Shown here: positions 53,439 to 61,680 of the stretch, piece by piece
How the letters are laid out: each line of letters starts with the position of its first letter
How positions within the stretch are numbered: the stretch's first letter is position 1
Assembly: GCF_004348675.1 (NCBI RefSeq)
Contig: NZ_SMKN01000016.1
Coordinates: 1 to 64,000 of the forward strand
Direction: 5' to 3'
Origin: Micromonospora sp. KC606
Lineage (GTDB): Bacteria; Actinomycetota; Actinomycetes; Mycobacteriales; Micromonosporaceae
Length of the DNA: 64,000 bases
Position numbers and translations under genes: made by a program
Notes under the pieces: model-generated
What the model was told of the DNA's origin: nothing
The model's input: only the letters and a program-made list of their open reading frames with translations
Databases searched by the model: none

Positions 53439-53475
53439 TAGACGGTGTCTACTCATCCTTGGTAGACACCGTCTA
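53439..53475. promoter_or_regulatory. Double palindromic TetR operator overlapping the start codon
   Basis: TAGACGGTGTCTAC (53439-53452) and its exact reverse complement GTAGACACCGTCTA (53462-53475) are separated by nine bases. Each arm is itself a palindrome TAGAC-N3-GTCTA, so there are two operator sites. The second ends on the A of the TetR gene ATG, implying strong autorepression and possibly a leaderless transcript. Confidence 0.7.
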
Positions 53476-54053
53476 TGCGAGCTGACGAAGGCCTACGCGA
53501 TCGCCTCATCCGCGTCGGCGGCCAACTAGTCGACCACGAGGGCCCGTCCGCGATCTCGCTGCGCGAGATCGCCCGTCGCGCCGGCGTCTCCCACGGCGCG
53601 CCGCGCCGATACTTCCCCACCCACCTCGAGTTGCTGTCGGCCATCGCCCGCGACGGATACACCGAGCTCACCGCCCGAGCGACCGCCGCGCTGGCCGAGA
53701 CCCCCGCCGACCCTCGCGCCCGGCTCGCAGCACTCGCCCGGGTCTACTTCGACTTCGCCGCCACCCGCAGTGGCCGGTACGAATTGATGTTCCGCCATGA
53801 CCTGCTGGAGAGCGGTCACCTGAGACTGCGCGACACCAGCCTGCCGCTCTTCCTGCTCCTCACCGACCTGGTCGCCCAGGCCCGACCCGAGCCGGAGCCG
53901 CCGGCTCAGGTCGTCGCAGGAGCGCTGTGGGCGAACCTGCACGGCATCGCCCAACTGTGGAACTGGGGCAGCCTCCCCCTCGCGACCGGCGCCACCGATC
54001 CCGGCGCGCTGCTCGACGCCACCCTCACCGCCCACCTCGGACCCGCCGCATGA
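53475..54053 (+). CDS. TetR-family regulator
   Basis: A 192-residue TetR/AcrR regulator. N-terminal HTH: LIRVGGQLVDHEGPSAISLREIARRAGVSHGAPRRYFPTHLELL in the usual arrangement; the C-terminal ligand domain is of the TetR_C type (YFDFAATRSGRYELMFRHDLLE). There is no Shine-Dalgarno site, because the upstream sequence is the operator repeat. The acyltransferase gene overlaps its stop (ATGA), so the regulator probably controls its own operon in response to a lipid or lipid-like ligand. Confidence 0.92.
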   Translation: MRADEGLRDRLIRVGGQLVDHEGPSAISLREIARRAGVSHGAPRRYFPTHLELLSAIARDGYTELTARATAALAETPADPRARLAALARVYFDFAATRSGRYELMFRHDLLESGHLRLRDTSLPLFLLLTDLVAQARPEPEPPAQVVAGALWANLHGIAQLWNWGSLPLATGATDPGALLDATLTAHLGPAA

Positions 54054-54706
54054 CCCGCACCCCACCCTTGTACGCGTTGGCCCGGCACACCATCGGCCGA
54101 TACCTGCGCCATTCCTGGCGCCCCACCGCCACCGGCCTCGGGCACCTCCCACACACCGGCGGCGCGATCCTCGCCGCCAACCACCTGTCCGTCGCCGACC
54201 AGTTGTTCCTCGGAATCCTGACGCCCCGGCACATCGCCTTCTGGGCCAAGGCCGAATACTTCCGCTCCGCCGGGCCCCGTAGCCGCCTCACCCGACGGGT
54301 CGTCACCGGGATGGGCGCCATCCCGGTCGAGCGCGGCGGCGGCCGGGCTTCCCTCTCGGCGATCGACGCCGCCTTGCCCGTACTGCGCTCCGGCAGCCTG
54401 GTTGCCGTCTTTCCCGAGGGCACCCGTTCCCCCGACGGCCGCCTCTATCGCGGTCGCACCGGCGCGGTCCGCCTCGCCCACCAGGCCGGCGTGCCCATCA
54501 TCCCGGTCGGAATCCGTGGCACAGATCGCGTGCGCCCGCCCGGCGCGCGCCTTCCCCGGCGCCACCCGATCAGCATTACCTTCGGGCCAGCCATCCCGGT
54601 GCACATCGAGGCGCCAGCGGACATCCGCCGGCTCACCGACACCTTGATGGCCACCATCCAGTCCCTTACCGCCCAGGAGTACGTGCCGCACTACGCCCGA
54701 ACCTGA
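54050..54706 (+). CDS. 1-acyl-sn-glycerol-3-phosphate acyltransferase (PlsC family)
   Basis: A 218-residue PlsC-family acyltransferase with motif I as NHLSVADQLFL (the normal HxxxxD is H-LSVA-D), motif III as FPEGTRSPDG and motif IV VPIIPVGIRG. It should acylate lysophosphatidate or a similar polar lipid at the membrane, although it lacks clear membrane spans. The ATG overlaps the TetR stop. Its regulation by the adjacent TetR is inferred from the operon layout and operator. Confidence 0.9.
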   Translation: MTRTPPLYALARHTIGRYLRHSWRPTATGLGHLPHTGGAILAANHLSVADQLFLGILTPRHIAFWAKAEYFRSAGPRSRLTRRVVTGMGAIPVERGGGRASLSAIDAALPVLRSGSLVAVFPEGTRSPDGRLYRGRTGAVRLAHQAGVPIIPVGIRGTDRVRPPGARLPRRHPISITFGPAIPVHIEAPADIRRLTDTLMATIQSLTAQEYVPHYART

Positions 54707-54930
54707 TCGCAGGCCGGCTACCGCTCGACGTATCGAACTCCCGCGAGCCTTCGTCAAGATCAGGTGCGCACATCTGGCTGCAAGGCGCACCAGGCTCTGA
54801 GGACGTCACGGTGGATAGAAACTGATCACCGGGCCGCCGGGCAGTGGGTGCGCGGATCTGCCGATGACCGTGCGTGCCGCCTGAGTGCTCGCACTCGTCC
54901 AGATCTCCCGGGCTGTTAACGTTCGATCCT

Positions 54931-55687
54931 ATGTGGACCGAGGAAGTCGTGGCCGAGCGGCCGGCCTGGCGGCACATCCCATCCGGCATGGTCTTCCGAA
55001 GGGTGCCGGGTGGGACGTCCCGCATGGGGCTGTCCGAGGCGGAAGTGGCGGCGGTGCGCGCAATCGAGCGAAGTGAAGGAGTCGAGAACTCTTGAGCCGT
55101 TTTTCGCCGGTGCCGGGGCCGCCCAGCCGGTACGCGAGGTGCGGGTCGCACCATTCCTGATCGCCCGGCATCCGATGACGGTCGCGCAGGTCCAGCACTG
55201 GTTGCCTGAGTACGAGGACGACTACGCCGACGCGGACTCCGGCACGGCACGAATCGAGGATGAACTGGACGACCTGCTCGACGCTTTGCCGTTCCGGCTG
55301 CCCAGCGAGGCGCAGTGGGAGTACGCAGCCCGAGCCGGCACCACCACCCTGACCTTTCGCGGTGACGGGAAGCCCGGCGAGGACCACCTGCTCGACGACT
55401 TCGGTGATGAGCAGCGGATCGCTGCCGCTGAGAATGCGTTCGGGCTGGCGGCCATGGGCTCGGCGAACGAGATCTGCGCCGACGTGTGGATCCCCGGTTT
55501 CGTGGGCGCGCCGACGGATGCCCGCCCACGCACCGGTGACGGTCCCAGGGTGGTGCGCGGCGGTGGCGCCGACGTCTATCCCTGGCAGGGCTGCGACGAA
55601 TGGCTCCTACTGCTCGCCGCCACCCGGTATGAGCACGCCGAGTTCACCGCGGTCCGCCCGGTCGCACCACTGCCACCCGGCAAGTAG
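54931..55687 (+). pseudogene. Frameshifted formylglycine-generating-enzyme-like protein
   Basis: An ATG at 54931 opens RPAWRHIPSGMVFRRVPGGT and continues to a stop at 55095 (GVENS). In the next frame the sequence continues sensibly as LEPFFAGAGAAQPVREVRV, FLIARHPMTVAQVQHWL, then FRLPSEAQWEYAARAGTTT and the end VRGGGADVYPW, a SUMF1/FGE-sulfatase-modifying-factor pattern. One base shift near 55085-55095 splits it. The C-terminal Cys pair of true FGE is not visible, so even an intact version may be a non-catalytic FGE-like protein. Confidence 0.65.
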
Positions 55688-55856
55688 CCAGAGCTGCTGG
55701 ACGAGACGGACACACCGCAACGTCCGCTCATACCAGACCAAGCGTCACTCCGTGGCGAGGTGGGGTGGGTCGAACGGTCGGTAGCCGAGATGAGTGCGTG
55801 GCTGGCACAGGCGGGAACAGCGCATGCCGGCTCCGCTGTCGCGCCGTACGCCGGGA

Positions 55857-56261
55857 TCAGCCGCCGGGGCAGCCATGGCCACCGCTGATCGGGATGCATT
55901 GGGTGATCCGAGGTGCTGGTTCCTGGTCAGCCGGCGTCCAGCCGATCAACGGTGCCGTAGCCACACTTCCCGCGATCGAGACAGCAAGGTAGACCAGCGC
56001 CATACCCGCCAGCGACCAGACGAAGTGGCGCGTCCAATACTGATCGCGGACGAGCCGGGCGAGCAGCACCCCAGCTACCGGTGCCAGGTTGAGCAGCAGT
56101 GCCGCGGTCAGGATGGTGTCGGTGGTCGCGCCGAACGCCTGTGCCGCCGCGTGCGTCGCCATATAGGGCGACGAAGTACGTCTCATCAAGCCAACGATGA
56201 GCAGGAACGGCACGCCGTAGAGCCAGGCGAAGAGCAGCACGCCGAATCCGACGCGCTTCAT
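55857..56261 (-). CDS. Hypothetical membrane protein
   Basis: A 134-residue protein with three or four hydrophobic segments (VGFGVLLFAWLYGVPFLLIVG, ILTAALLLNLAPVAGVLLARL, WSLAGMALVYLAVSIAG). No family recognised. It overlaps the preceding gene by four bases (ATGA at 56258-56261), so the two small membrane proteins are made together and may form one complex. Confidence 0.7.
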   Translation of the reverse strand: MKRVGFGVLLFAWLYGVPFLLIVGLMRRTSSPYMATHAAAQAFGATTDTILTAALLLNLAPVAGVLLARLVRDQYWTRHFVWSLAGMALVYLAVSIAGSVATAPLIGWTPADQEPAPRITQCIPISGGHGCPGG

Positions 56262-56608
56262 CGGACACCTTGCCAGACCGCGCCGGCCACAGCCACAACA
56301 ACAACACCGCCCAACGCCGACAGGGTGCCGGTGAGGATCGAAGAGGGTACTAGGCGCGCGAGTAGACCGGTGACCACCAGCGTGCTGACCAGGAGACCCG
56401 CGAGGATCGGCCCGCCGAGGATCACCATCAGACCGATTTCCTCTTGCGGTGTCAGACAGCTGAACATCGCCGAGCAGTCCCGGTTCGGTGCAGCCGGTAC
56501 GCCTGACCAGCCGACGAAAATCGCGGTGATCACCGTGGCGTACCAGCCAAGCGCGACGAGAACGCTCAACCCGAACGACGCTCGGCGCGTCGCATCCACT
56601 CCATCCAT
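56258..56608 (-). CDS. Hypothetical membrane protein
   Basis: A 116-residue protein with three hydrophobic segments and two cysteines in an external loop (NRDCSAMFSCLTPQEE). It is partnered with the membrane protein gene downstream through an ATGA overlap. The ATG at 56608 is preferred; a TTG six bases upstream is possible. No family recognised. The following gap, 56609-57062, shows no gene I can support. Confidence 0.68.
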   Translation of the reverse strand: MDGVDATRRASFGLSVLVALGWYATVITAIFVGWSGVPAAPNRDCSAMFSCLTPQEEIGLMVILGGPILAGLLVSTLVVTGLLARLVPSSILTGTLSALGGVVVVAVAGAVWQGVR

Positions 56609-57062
56609 GTCCAAGAATCTGCCACGCCTTCGGGACCCGGCCTATCCGTTCTCGTCTTCTGGATACCCGACCGTCGAGGCAAGTCCGGCGGCGTCACCAG
56701 CCCTTCTCACCGCACGTCCTGATCTGCCGCAGACCGGGTGCTGTGTGCAGTCACGGTCGTCTGGCGCGTACGTCGCGTGCGAGTAGCCGAGAGGAGGGCG
56801 GGAGCTTCGGTGATGGCCGCCCTCGTGAGAACCGAAGGCCTGTCGGACTCCCACAGCGGCATGGTGTTCGGCGGTCAGCCCATCACCATCGCCGACCCTA
56901 CGGCGCCGTCCCTTGACGCCATGTCTCCGCGAGCAAGAGGCACTCGCCGGGGCGGGGCGGCGGAGGGTCACGCACCGCTCGTCACGTGAGGGGCATGGGT
57001 GGTATGTCATCCTCGGCCCGCTGCCGGGTGTTGGATCGCCTCGCTGGGGGTATCCGGCGCGG

Positions 57063-57839
57063 ATGGCACGAGCTCCGAGCCCGGAGGACATCTACGACAG
57101 CGCCCGCGTCGAGGGCGAACGGCGGCTGTCGATGAGCGCCCTGGAACAGGCATCCACCGGCTTCATCGCCGGGGTCACGATCGTGTTCGGGATCGTCGCG
57201 TTGGGCATGACCCGCGAGCTGGTGGCCCCCACCTACGCCTCCGGGGTCGGGCAGTTGGTTGGGGCGGTGGCATTCGGCATCGGCTTGGTCTTCGTCGTGA
57301 TCGGGCGCACCGAGCTGTTCACCGAGAACTTCTTCGACCCGGTCGCCGCGGCGCTTGCCCGCAGGCGGCTCGCGGCCGTCTGGCAGCTGGCCCGGCTGTG
57401 GATCCTGGTGTTACTCCTCAACCTCGTGGGCGGCGCGGTGATGGCCGCCGTGTTCTCCGTCGAGGGGACCCTGCCATCTGGCGCCCACCACACTCTCGCT
57501 CTCGTGGCAGAGGAGATCGCCGCCAGGGAGGGCTTCGCCACCGTCACTAGGGGCATCGCCGCCGGTACGCTGCTCACCCTGCTGTCCTACCTGCTGCACG
57601 CGGTCGGCTCCGCCGGCAGCCGCATCGCCCTGGCGTGGTTGGTGGGGTTCTTCCTCGCCCTCGGGCCGTTCGACCACGTGGTGGTCTCCGGGCTGCACCT
57701 ACTGTTCGGCGTCTGGCTCGGCGCCCACGTCTCCTACGTTGATCTGGGCCTCAACCTCCTCCTTGCCGGCACCGGCAACCTGCTCGGCGGCCTGCTGCTG
57801 ATGACGCTGACGCACGCTGTGCAGGTTAGGGGCAGCTGA
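57063..57839 (+). CDS. Formate/nitrite transporter (FNT) family channel
   Basis: A 258-residue protein with six spans and FNT hallmarks: STGFIAGVTIVFGIVALGM, GRTELFTENFF (family signature in the first re-entrant loop), WLVGFFLALGPFDHVVVSGLH and LLLAGTGNLLGGLLLM. FNT channels pass formate, nitrite or similar small anions. ATG at 57063; the frame is open upstream but lacks coding character and a ribosome site. It lies about 9 kb from the nitrate genes with unrelated genes between, so a shared role in nitrite handling is only a possibility. Confidence 0.85.
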   Translation: MARAPSPEDIYDSARVEGERRLSMSALEQASTGFIAGVTIVFGIVALGMTRELVAPTYASGVGQLVGAVAFGIGLVFVVIGRTELFTENFFDPVAAALARRRLAAVWQLARLWILVLLLNLVGGAVMAAVFSVEGTLPSGAHHTLALVAEEIAAREGFATVTRGIAAGTLLTLLSYLLHAVGSAGSRIALAWLVGFFLALGPFDHVVVSGLHLLFGVWLGAHVSYVDLGLNLLLAGTGNLLGGLLLMTLTHAVQVRGS

Positions 57840-58259
57840 CCAGCCCGCTTCCAGCGACGCTCGGTGGGCTCACGACCACTGCGCCCCCCGGTGGGGAGGA
57901 CAGCGCGCCCGCGCTCATCGGCAGGGCCATCCTTCTGACGGTTGACCGGTGCGGCGTCCGGGCCGGGTCGTACGGAATCGGTGTCGACCTGCGGCATGGC
58001 GCACTCCTGACCGAGGTCGAGCGACTTACCGCCGAATTCGTACGCCACTTCAACTATGAGGAGGAGCAACTGATTCGCCTGTGAACCTCCAGCCGACAGG
58101 TGCTGTCGGCGTATGGGTCAACGTCCGCAACCGGGGTACGGCGACGAACGTGCACAGTCGTGCGTTCGTGGCAGGCGCGACTGCTTGTCTGCGGGAACCA
58201 TGGGCTCGGGATGTCGCGGGATGGGGAGATCGTGTCTGGCGCTGCGGCGACGGTTGCGC

Positions 58260-58874
58260 TCATCGCAGTTGACCGGCGATACGGCGCAATCCAACCCGGA
58301 TGCGCGGATCGCCGAGTTCGGGAAGCAGTGCGGCGATGTGCTCGGCGGCGAGGGCGGCGAGTAGCACGTGTGCGGCATGGTCGGGGTCGGGTGAGCCGTC
58401 CAGCAGGATCGCCACGTGCCGGTGCCAGAATCGGTAGGCGCCGATCCGGTACCGCGCGCCGGGGGTGGCGGTCTCCGACATGCGCACCAGGTCCAGGTGC
58501 GCCAGTAGGTAGTCCAGGTAGGCGTCGACGAACGCGGTGAGTCGTTCGGCCGAGGGCGCCCCGGGTCCAAGTGGCGGCGGCCCATACAGGATGGCCTCCT
58601 GCAGTACCCGCTCGCGCGTGTCGAGCAACGCGACGGCCAGCCCTGACTTGTCGCCGAAGCGACGGAACAACGTGCCCTTGCCCACCCCGGCGGTGGCGGC
58701 GATCTGGTCCAAGGAGACCGCGGCCACGCCGTGCTCGGCGAAGAGTCGGGCGGCCGCGTCAAGGATTGCTGTCCGGTTGCGTGCTGCGTCGGCGCGTTCC
58801 TTGGGCGGCGGGGTGCGGAGCAGTTCCAGGGGAGTTGCAGAACCGGACCGTGGTCCGCTACTGTTGGCATCCAT
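58260..58874 (-). CDS. TetR-family regulator
   Basis: A 204-residue TetR regulator: RTAILDAAARLFAEHGVAAV, LDQIAATAGVGKGTLFRRFGD, then a helical ligand domain (AFVDAYLDYLLAHLDLVRMSE). The ATG at 58874 is the first in frame. It is divergent from a rhodanese gene across a CGGACTATAGTCCG palindrome, with a second copy inside its own 5' coding region. It therefore probably represses both genes, possibly sensing a sulfur or electrophile signal; the ligand is inferred only. Confidence 0.92.
   Translation of the reverse strand: MDANSSGPRSGSATPLELLRTPPPKERADAARNRTAILDAAARLFAEHGVAAVSLDQIAATAGVGKGTLFRRFGDKSGLAVALLDTRERVLQEAILYGPPPLGPGAPSAERLTAFVDAYLDYLLAHLDLVRMSETATPGARYRIGAYRFWHRHVAILLDGSPDPDHAAHVLLAALAAEHIAALLPELGDPRIRVGLRRIAGQLR
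58844..58857. promoter_or_regulatory. TetR operator copy within the regulator's coding region
   Basis: CGGACCGTGGTCCG has the same CGGAC-N4-GTCCG arms as the site at 58878 and lies 34 bases from it, about three helical turns, inside the first codons of the TetR gene. Confidence 0.5.
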
Positions 58875-58877
58875 AAC

Positions 58878-58891
58878 CGGACTATAGTCCG
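58878..58891. promoter_or_regulatory. Putative TetR operator between divergent genes
   Basis: CGGACTATAGTCCG is a perfect 14-bp palindrome located three bases upstream of the TetR start and 21 upstream of the rhodanese start; its ACTATAGT centre could also contain a -10 element. Confidence 0.6.
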
Positions 58892-58912
58892 ATCCACTTG
58901 GAGGTAGCGACC

Positions 58913-59239
58913 ATGACTGCACTGATCACGCGTGACGAGCTCAAGGCGGCGATCGACGCCGGGACCGTCACCCTTGTCGACGCGCTGGGCGGCGAGTACC
59001 ACGCCAAGCAGCACCTGCCCGGCGCCCTTGCCCTGACCCCCGCCGAGGTGGACGCCCGCGCGCCGGCCCTGCTGCCGGACCGCGCCGCCGCGATCGTCAC
59101 GTACTGCTCCAACCCGGCCTGTCCCAACAGCGGACAGGTCGCCGACCGGCTCATCGCCCTCGGCTACACCAACGTCCGCAAGTATCGGGAGGGGATCGAG
59201 GACTGGACGGTTGCCGGCCTGCCCACCGAATCCCACTGA
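58913..59239 (+). CDS. Rhodanese-like sulfurtransferase
   Basis: A 108-residue single-domain rhodanese: ITRDELKAAIDAG, TLVDALGGEYHAKQHLPGA, active-site loop TYCSNPACPNS with the catalytic Cys, and VRKYREGIEDW. It moves sulfane sulfur to thiols or cyanide, or acts as a redox sensor. The ATG at 58913 has GGAGG eight bases upstream. It is divergent from and probably controlled by the TetR-family regulator at 58260. Confidence 0.9.
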   Translation: MTALITRDELKAAIDAGTVTLVDALGGEYHAKQHLPGALALTPAEVDARAPALLPDRAAAIVTYCSNPACPNSGQVADRLIALGYTNVRKYREGIEDWTVAGLPTESH

Positions 59240-59388
59240 GGCTGGGCCAGAGCCGTTTGCCGCCCGAGGCGGCTGAGCAGCAATGCCAGCCGCCTCGGGC
59301 GGTCCTTGCCGAGCTGCCTCCTGCCGCGCGTCAGTGCCGAGAATCCCGTCCAGGCCTGTAGCTTCACGGCCGGCTGGGATGTCCAGCA

Positions 59389-59590
59389 TCAGACGCGCAC
59401 CAGCTGCTCGCCGACGTCGTCGGGCAGGTGCAGCGCCACCGGGCACCGGCCGCGACCCCCGCCGCGCCACCTCACCGCGGCGCTCGGTCCACCACTGCCG
59501 CTCCACCTCGCGGGCCACCTTCACCGCCTCGGTCAACGCATCCGCCGTCGACAGTCGCACCCGAACGTTGATCAGACGGATGTCGACCAC
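59389..59590 (-). pseudogene. Frameshifted small hypothetical protein
   Basis: A GTG at 59590 opens VDIRLINVRVRLSTADALTE and AVKVAREVERQWWTERRGEVA. In a G-rich stretch at about 59455 the sensible reading moves to the frame CPVALHLPDDVGEQLVRV and a stop at 59389. Together they would make about 68 residues, a size and ending I associate with small conserved actinomycete proteins. One indel breaks it. The rest of 59240-59662 is empty. Confidence 0.4.
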
Positions 59591-59662
59591 TACAAGCCCA
59601 GATCACAGACTTTCCAGCGCCGTACCAGGTGTCAACCTTGCCGCCGCCCGAGAACGCCAGCC

Positions 59663-60412
59663 TCAGCGCCCCAGCACCGAGCCGCCGTTGACTCCGATCA
59701 CCTGCCCGGTGACGTACCCCGCGCCCGGGCTGACCAGATAGCGGACGGCGCCCGCGATGTCGTTGGGCAGCCCGGCGCGGCCGACCAACGTCTGCGTCAC
59801 CAGGCGGGCGTGCCTCTCGGCGGTCATCCCGTCGCCGAAGAACTCGGTATCGGCGACGTAGCCCGGGGCGACCACGTTGACCGTCACCCCGTCGGGGCCC
59901 AGCTGCGCGGCCAGGTCGTACGCCCAGCCGTGCAGCGCCGCCTTCGCCGCCGAGTACGGCCCGCCGCCACCGCGCTGCGCGGCGATCGAGCTGAACAGGA
60001 TCACCCGGCCGCCCGGGCGGCGTAGCGCCGGCCGCAGCGCCTCGGTCAGCAGCACGGCGGTGAGCACGTTCGTTTCCAGGTTGACCCGCCACACGTCGGC
60101 GAGCCCGGCGAGCGTGGCGGTGTCCCCGCCCAGGACTCCGCCGGCGTTGTTCACCACCGCGTCTACCGGACGGTCGCCGATCCGGACCATCAGGGCGGCC
60201 ACCTGCTCAGGATCCGCGAGGTCGGCCACCGCCGCCGTCACGGCGCCCGGCCGCCCGAGCTGCACGCCGATCTTCTCGGCGGTTCGCGCGAGCACGTCCT
60301 CGCGCCGCCCGACGATCAGTACGTCGAAACCGTCCTCCGCCAGTGCCTGCGCGGTGGCCGCGCCGATGCCGGTGCCGCCACCGCTGATAACCGCGAATCG
60401 TTCATCACCCAT
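59663..60412 (-). CDS. SDR, 3-oxoacyl-ACP reductase type
   Basis: A 249-residue classical SDR: SGGGTGIGAATAQAL, IVGRREDVL (Arg suggests NADPH), NNAGGVLGG, catalytic Ser in LFSSIAAQ, PYSAAKAAL for Tyr/Lys, NVVAPGYVADTEFF and the FabG-like end YLVSPGAGYVTGQVIGVNGG. It could reduce a keto group on a thioester or another carbonyl. I chose the ATG at 60412. It stands alone beside a block of decayed genes. Confidence 0.92.
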   Translation of the reverse strand: MGDERFAVISGGGTGIGAATAQALAEDGFDVLIVGRREDVLARTAEKIGVQLGRPGAVTAAVADLADPEQVAALMVRIGDRPVDAVVNNAGGVLGGDTATLAGLADVWRVNLETNVLTAVLLTEALRPALRRPGGRVILFSSIAAQRGGGGPYSAAKAALHGWAYDLAAQLGPDGVTVNVVAPGYVADTEFFGDGMTAERHARLVTQTLVGRAGLPNDIAGAVRYLVSPGAGYVTGQVIGVNGGSVLGR

Positions 60413-60574
60413 TGTGTTTCGGCTACCCCGCCGCTTCCACACCTAACCTCAGGTGTGAGCGGGCCTACAGCCCAGACCGCTGCGCACCGCGACCGCGGTC
60501 GCCCTCTACTGGTGGATCGCGGAGGGCTCCGCCGCGCTGGGTACCACGCTGGGGCACGTGGAGATCCTGCTGCG

Positions 60575-61003
60575 TTACGCCCTGCAGGTGGCGTTGGTAT
60601 CGGTGAGGCGGACCGCGTCGCCGACGCGGATGGCGCCCGGGCGTACCACCCAGGCGTTGAGGGCCGCGGGAGTCGCTGCGCAGGCGGCGGAAGACGTCGA
60701 GGTTTTGATGGCCGGTGTCGGGGTCGATGGTGGTGACGTTGCATCGCATACGCAGGGAGTGCAGCCCGATCACAGCGTCGCCGATGATCAGTGCGTGGCC
60801 GGCCACCCCCGTGGAACACCGTCGGCGCTGGTGCTTGCCGGCAGGGTGAGCCCCGGCCGGGTTGTCCCGGTCAGCGGACCTCGGGGGCCTCGGACGTGCA
60901 CGAGGCGGTCACCTTGCAGGCCATCGGTGGTGACGGCTGCTTGCCTGAGTTGCCCTCCTGCCAGGGACTTGACCGGATAGCGCCACAGCGCCGCGACGTG
61001 CAT
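60575..61003 (-). pseudogene. MOSC-domain protein with internal deletion and frameshifts
   Basis: An ATG at 61003 with TAGGAG upstream starts HVAALWRYPVKSLAGGQL, TTDGLQGDRLVHVRG, the MOSC N-terminal beta-barrel. After about 70 residues the central part is missing and the sequence resumes as LIIGDAVIGLHSLRMRCNVTT, IDPDTGHQNLDVFRRL, then in a new frame ALNAWVVRPGAIRVGDAVRL. The cysteine of the MOSC active region may survive in RMRCNVTT, but the gene is clearly broken. Confidence 0.65.
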
Positions 61004-61049
61004 GAGAACTCCTACGGCTTGGAGGACCTGCCGGGCGGGCCGCTGTGCC

Positions 61050-61436
61050 CAGCGCAGCGGCAGGATGGTGTCGCGTTCGGAGGCGGGGCGGGCACCGTGG
61101 CTGCCCTGCCTCGTCGCGCCACTCGTACCGGAAGCGGACGGCGATCCGGTCGGCGGTAGAGGCCCACACGCTCTTACGAAGGCGTAGTCGCGTCGCCGGC
61201 CCATTTACGGTGAGAAAGGAGACGATCTGCCCACGGCCGGTGAGGAACTCGTCGCGGTTGCGCCACTGCGAGTTCGGTGTCTAGGCGGCTGCGACACGTT
61301 CGGGGTCGCGGCTGTTCCAGGCGTCTTCGGCGGCTTGGACCTTGGCCCGTGGCCCCGGCCTCGTCGAAGGGCGGCAGCGGCGGGCGAAGAGCTGCGGCAG
61401 CCGGCCTGGGGCTACTCCCGTCGTGGTCTCGTTCAT
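61050..61436 (-). pseudogene. DUF1348 (NTF2-like) protein, frameshifted
   Basis: From an ATG at 61436, pieces of a DUF1348 protein appear in different frames: KVQAAEDAWNSRDPERVAA, WRNRDEFLTGRGQIVSFL, then KSVWASTADRIAVRFRYEWRD. A stop and at least two shifts interrupt them, and the conserved YGNE end is lost. It starts five bases after the carboxymuconolactone decarboxylase remnant, so these were probably one operon. Confidence 0.6.
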
Positions 61437-61440
61437 GCGG

Positions 61441-61605
61441 TCAAAGCGGGAAGTCGATGTCGACGGCGGCGGCCTTGTTGAGGTAGTTGGTCAGTACGTT
61501 GAGGGCGACATGGCCGATGACCTCGGTGATCTCCTCATCGCTGGCTCCTGCGGCGCGCACGAGGTCCAGGTCGTGGGCGCTGACGCTGCCGCGCGGTGTT
61601 GATCT
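61441..61605 (-). pseudogene. Carboxymuconolactone decarboxylase-like C-terminal fragment
   Basis: An in-frame stretch SVSAHDLDLVRAAGASDEEI followed by TEVIGHVALNVLTNYLNKAA and a stop at 61441 matches the C-terminus of the CMD/AhpD-like family. The catalytic CxxC/His part further upstream is absent and the frame is broken by a stop. It belongs to the decayed DUF1348/MOSC run. Confidence 0.55.
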
Positions 61606-61680
61606 ACCGATCCTGCGCGTCGAGGATGAATCACTGGGTGCCCTGCGAGCCCGGCAGTGAAGCTAGTCGAAACTGGCGGA

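Noticed and set aside
57842..58084. Plus-strand frame ending GIGVDLRHGALLTEVERLTA, EFVRHFNYEEEQLIRL
   Set aside because: The end looks like a hemerythrin (HHE) helix, but there is no start codon or ribosome site and no upstream domain. At most a short remnant, so I did not annotate it.
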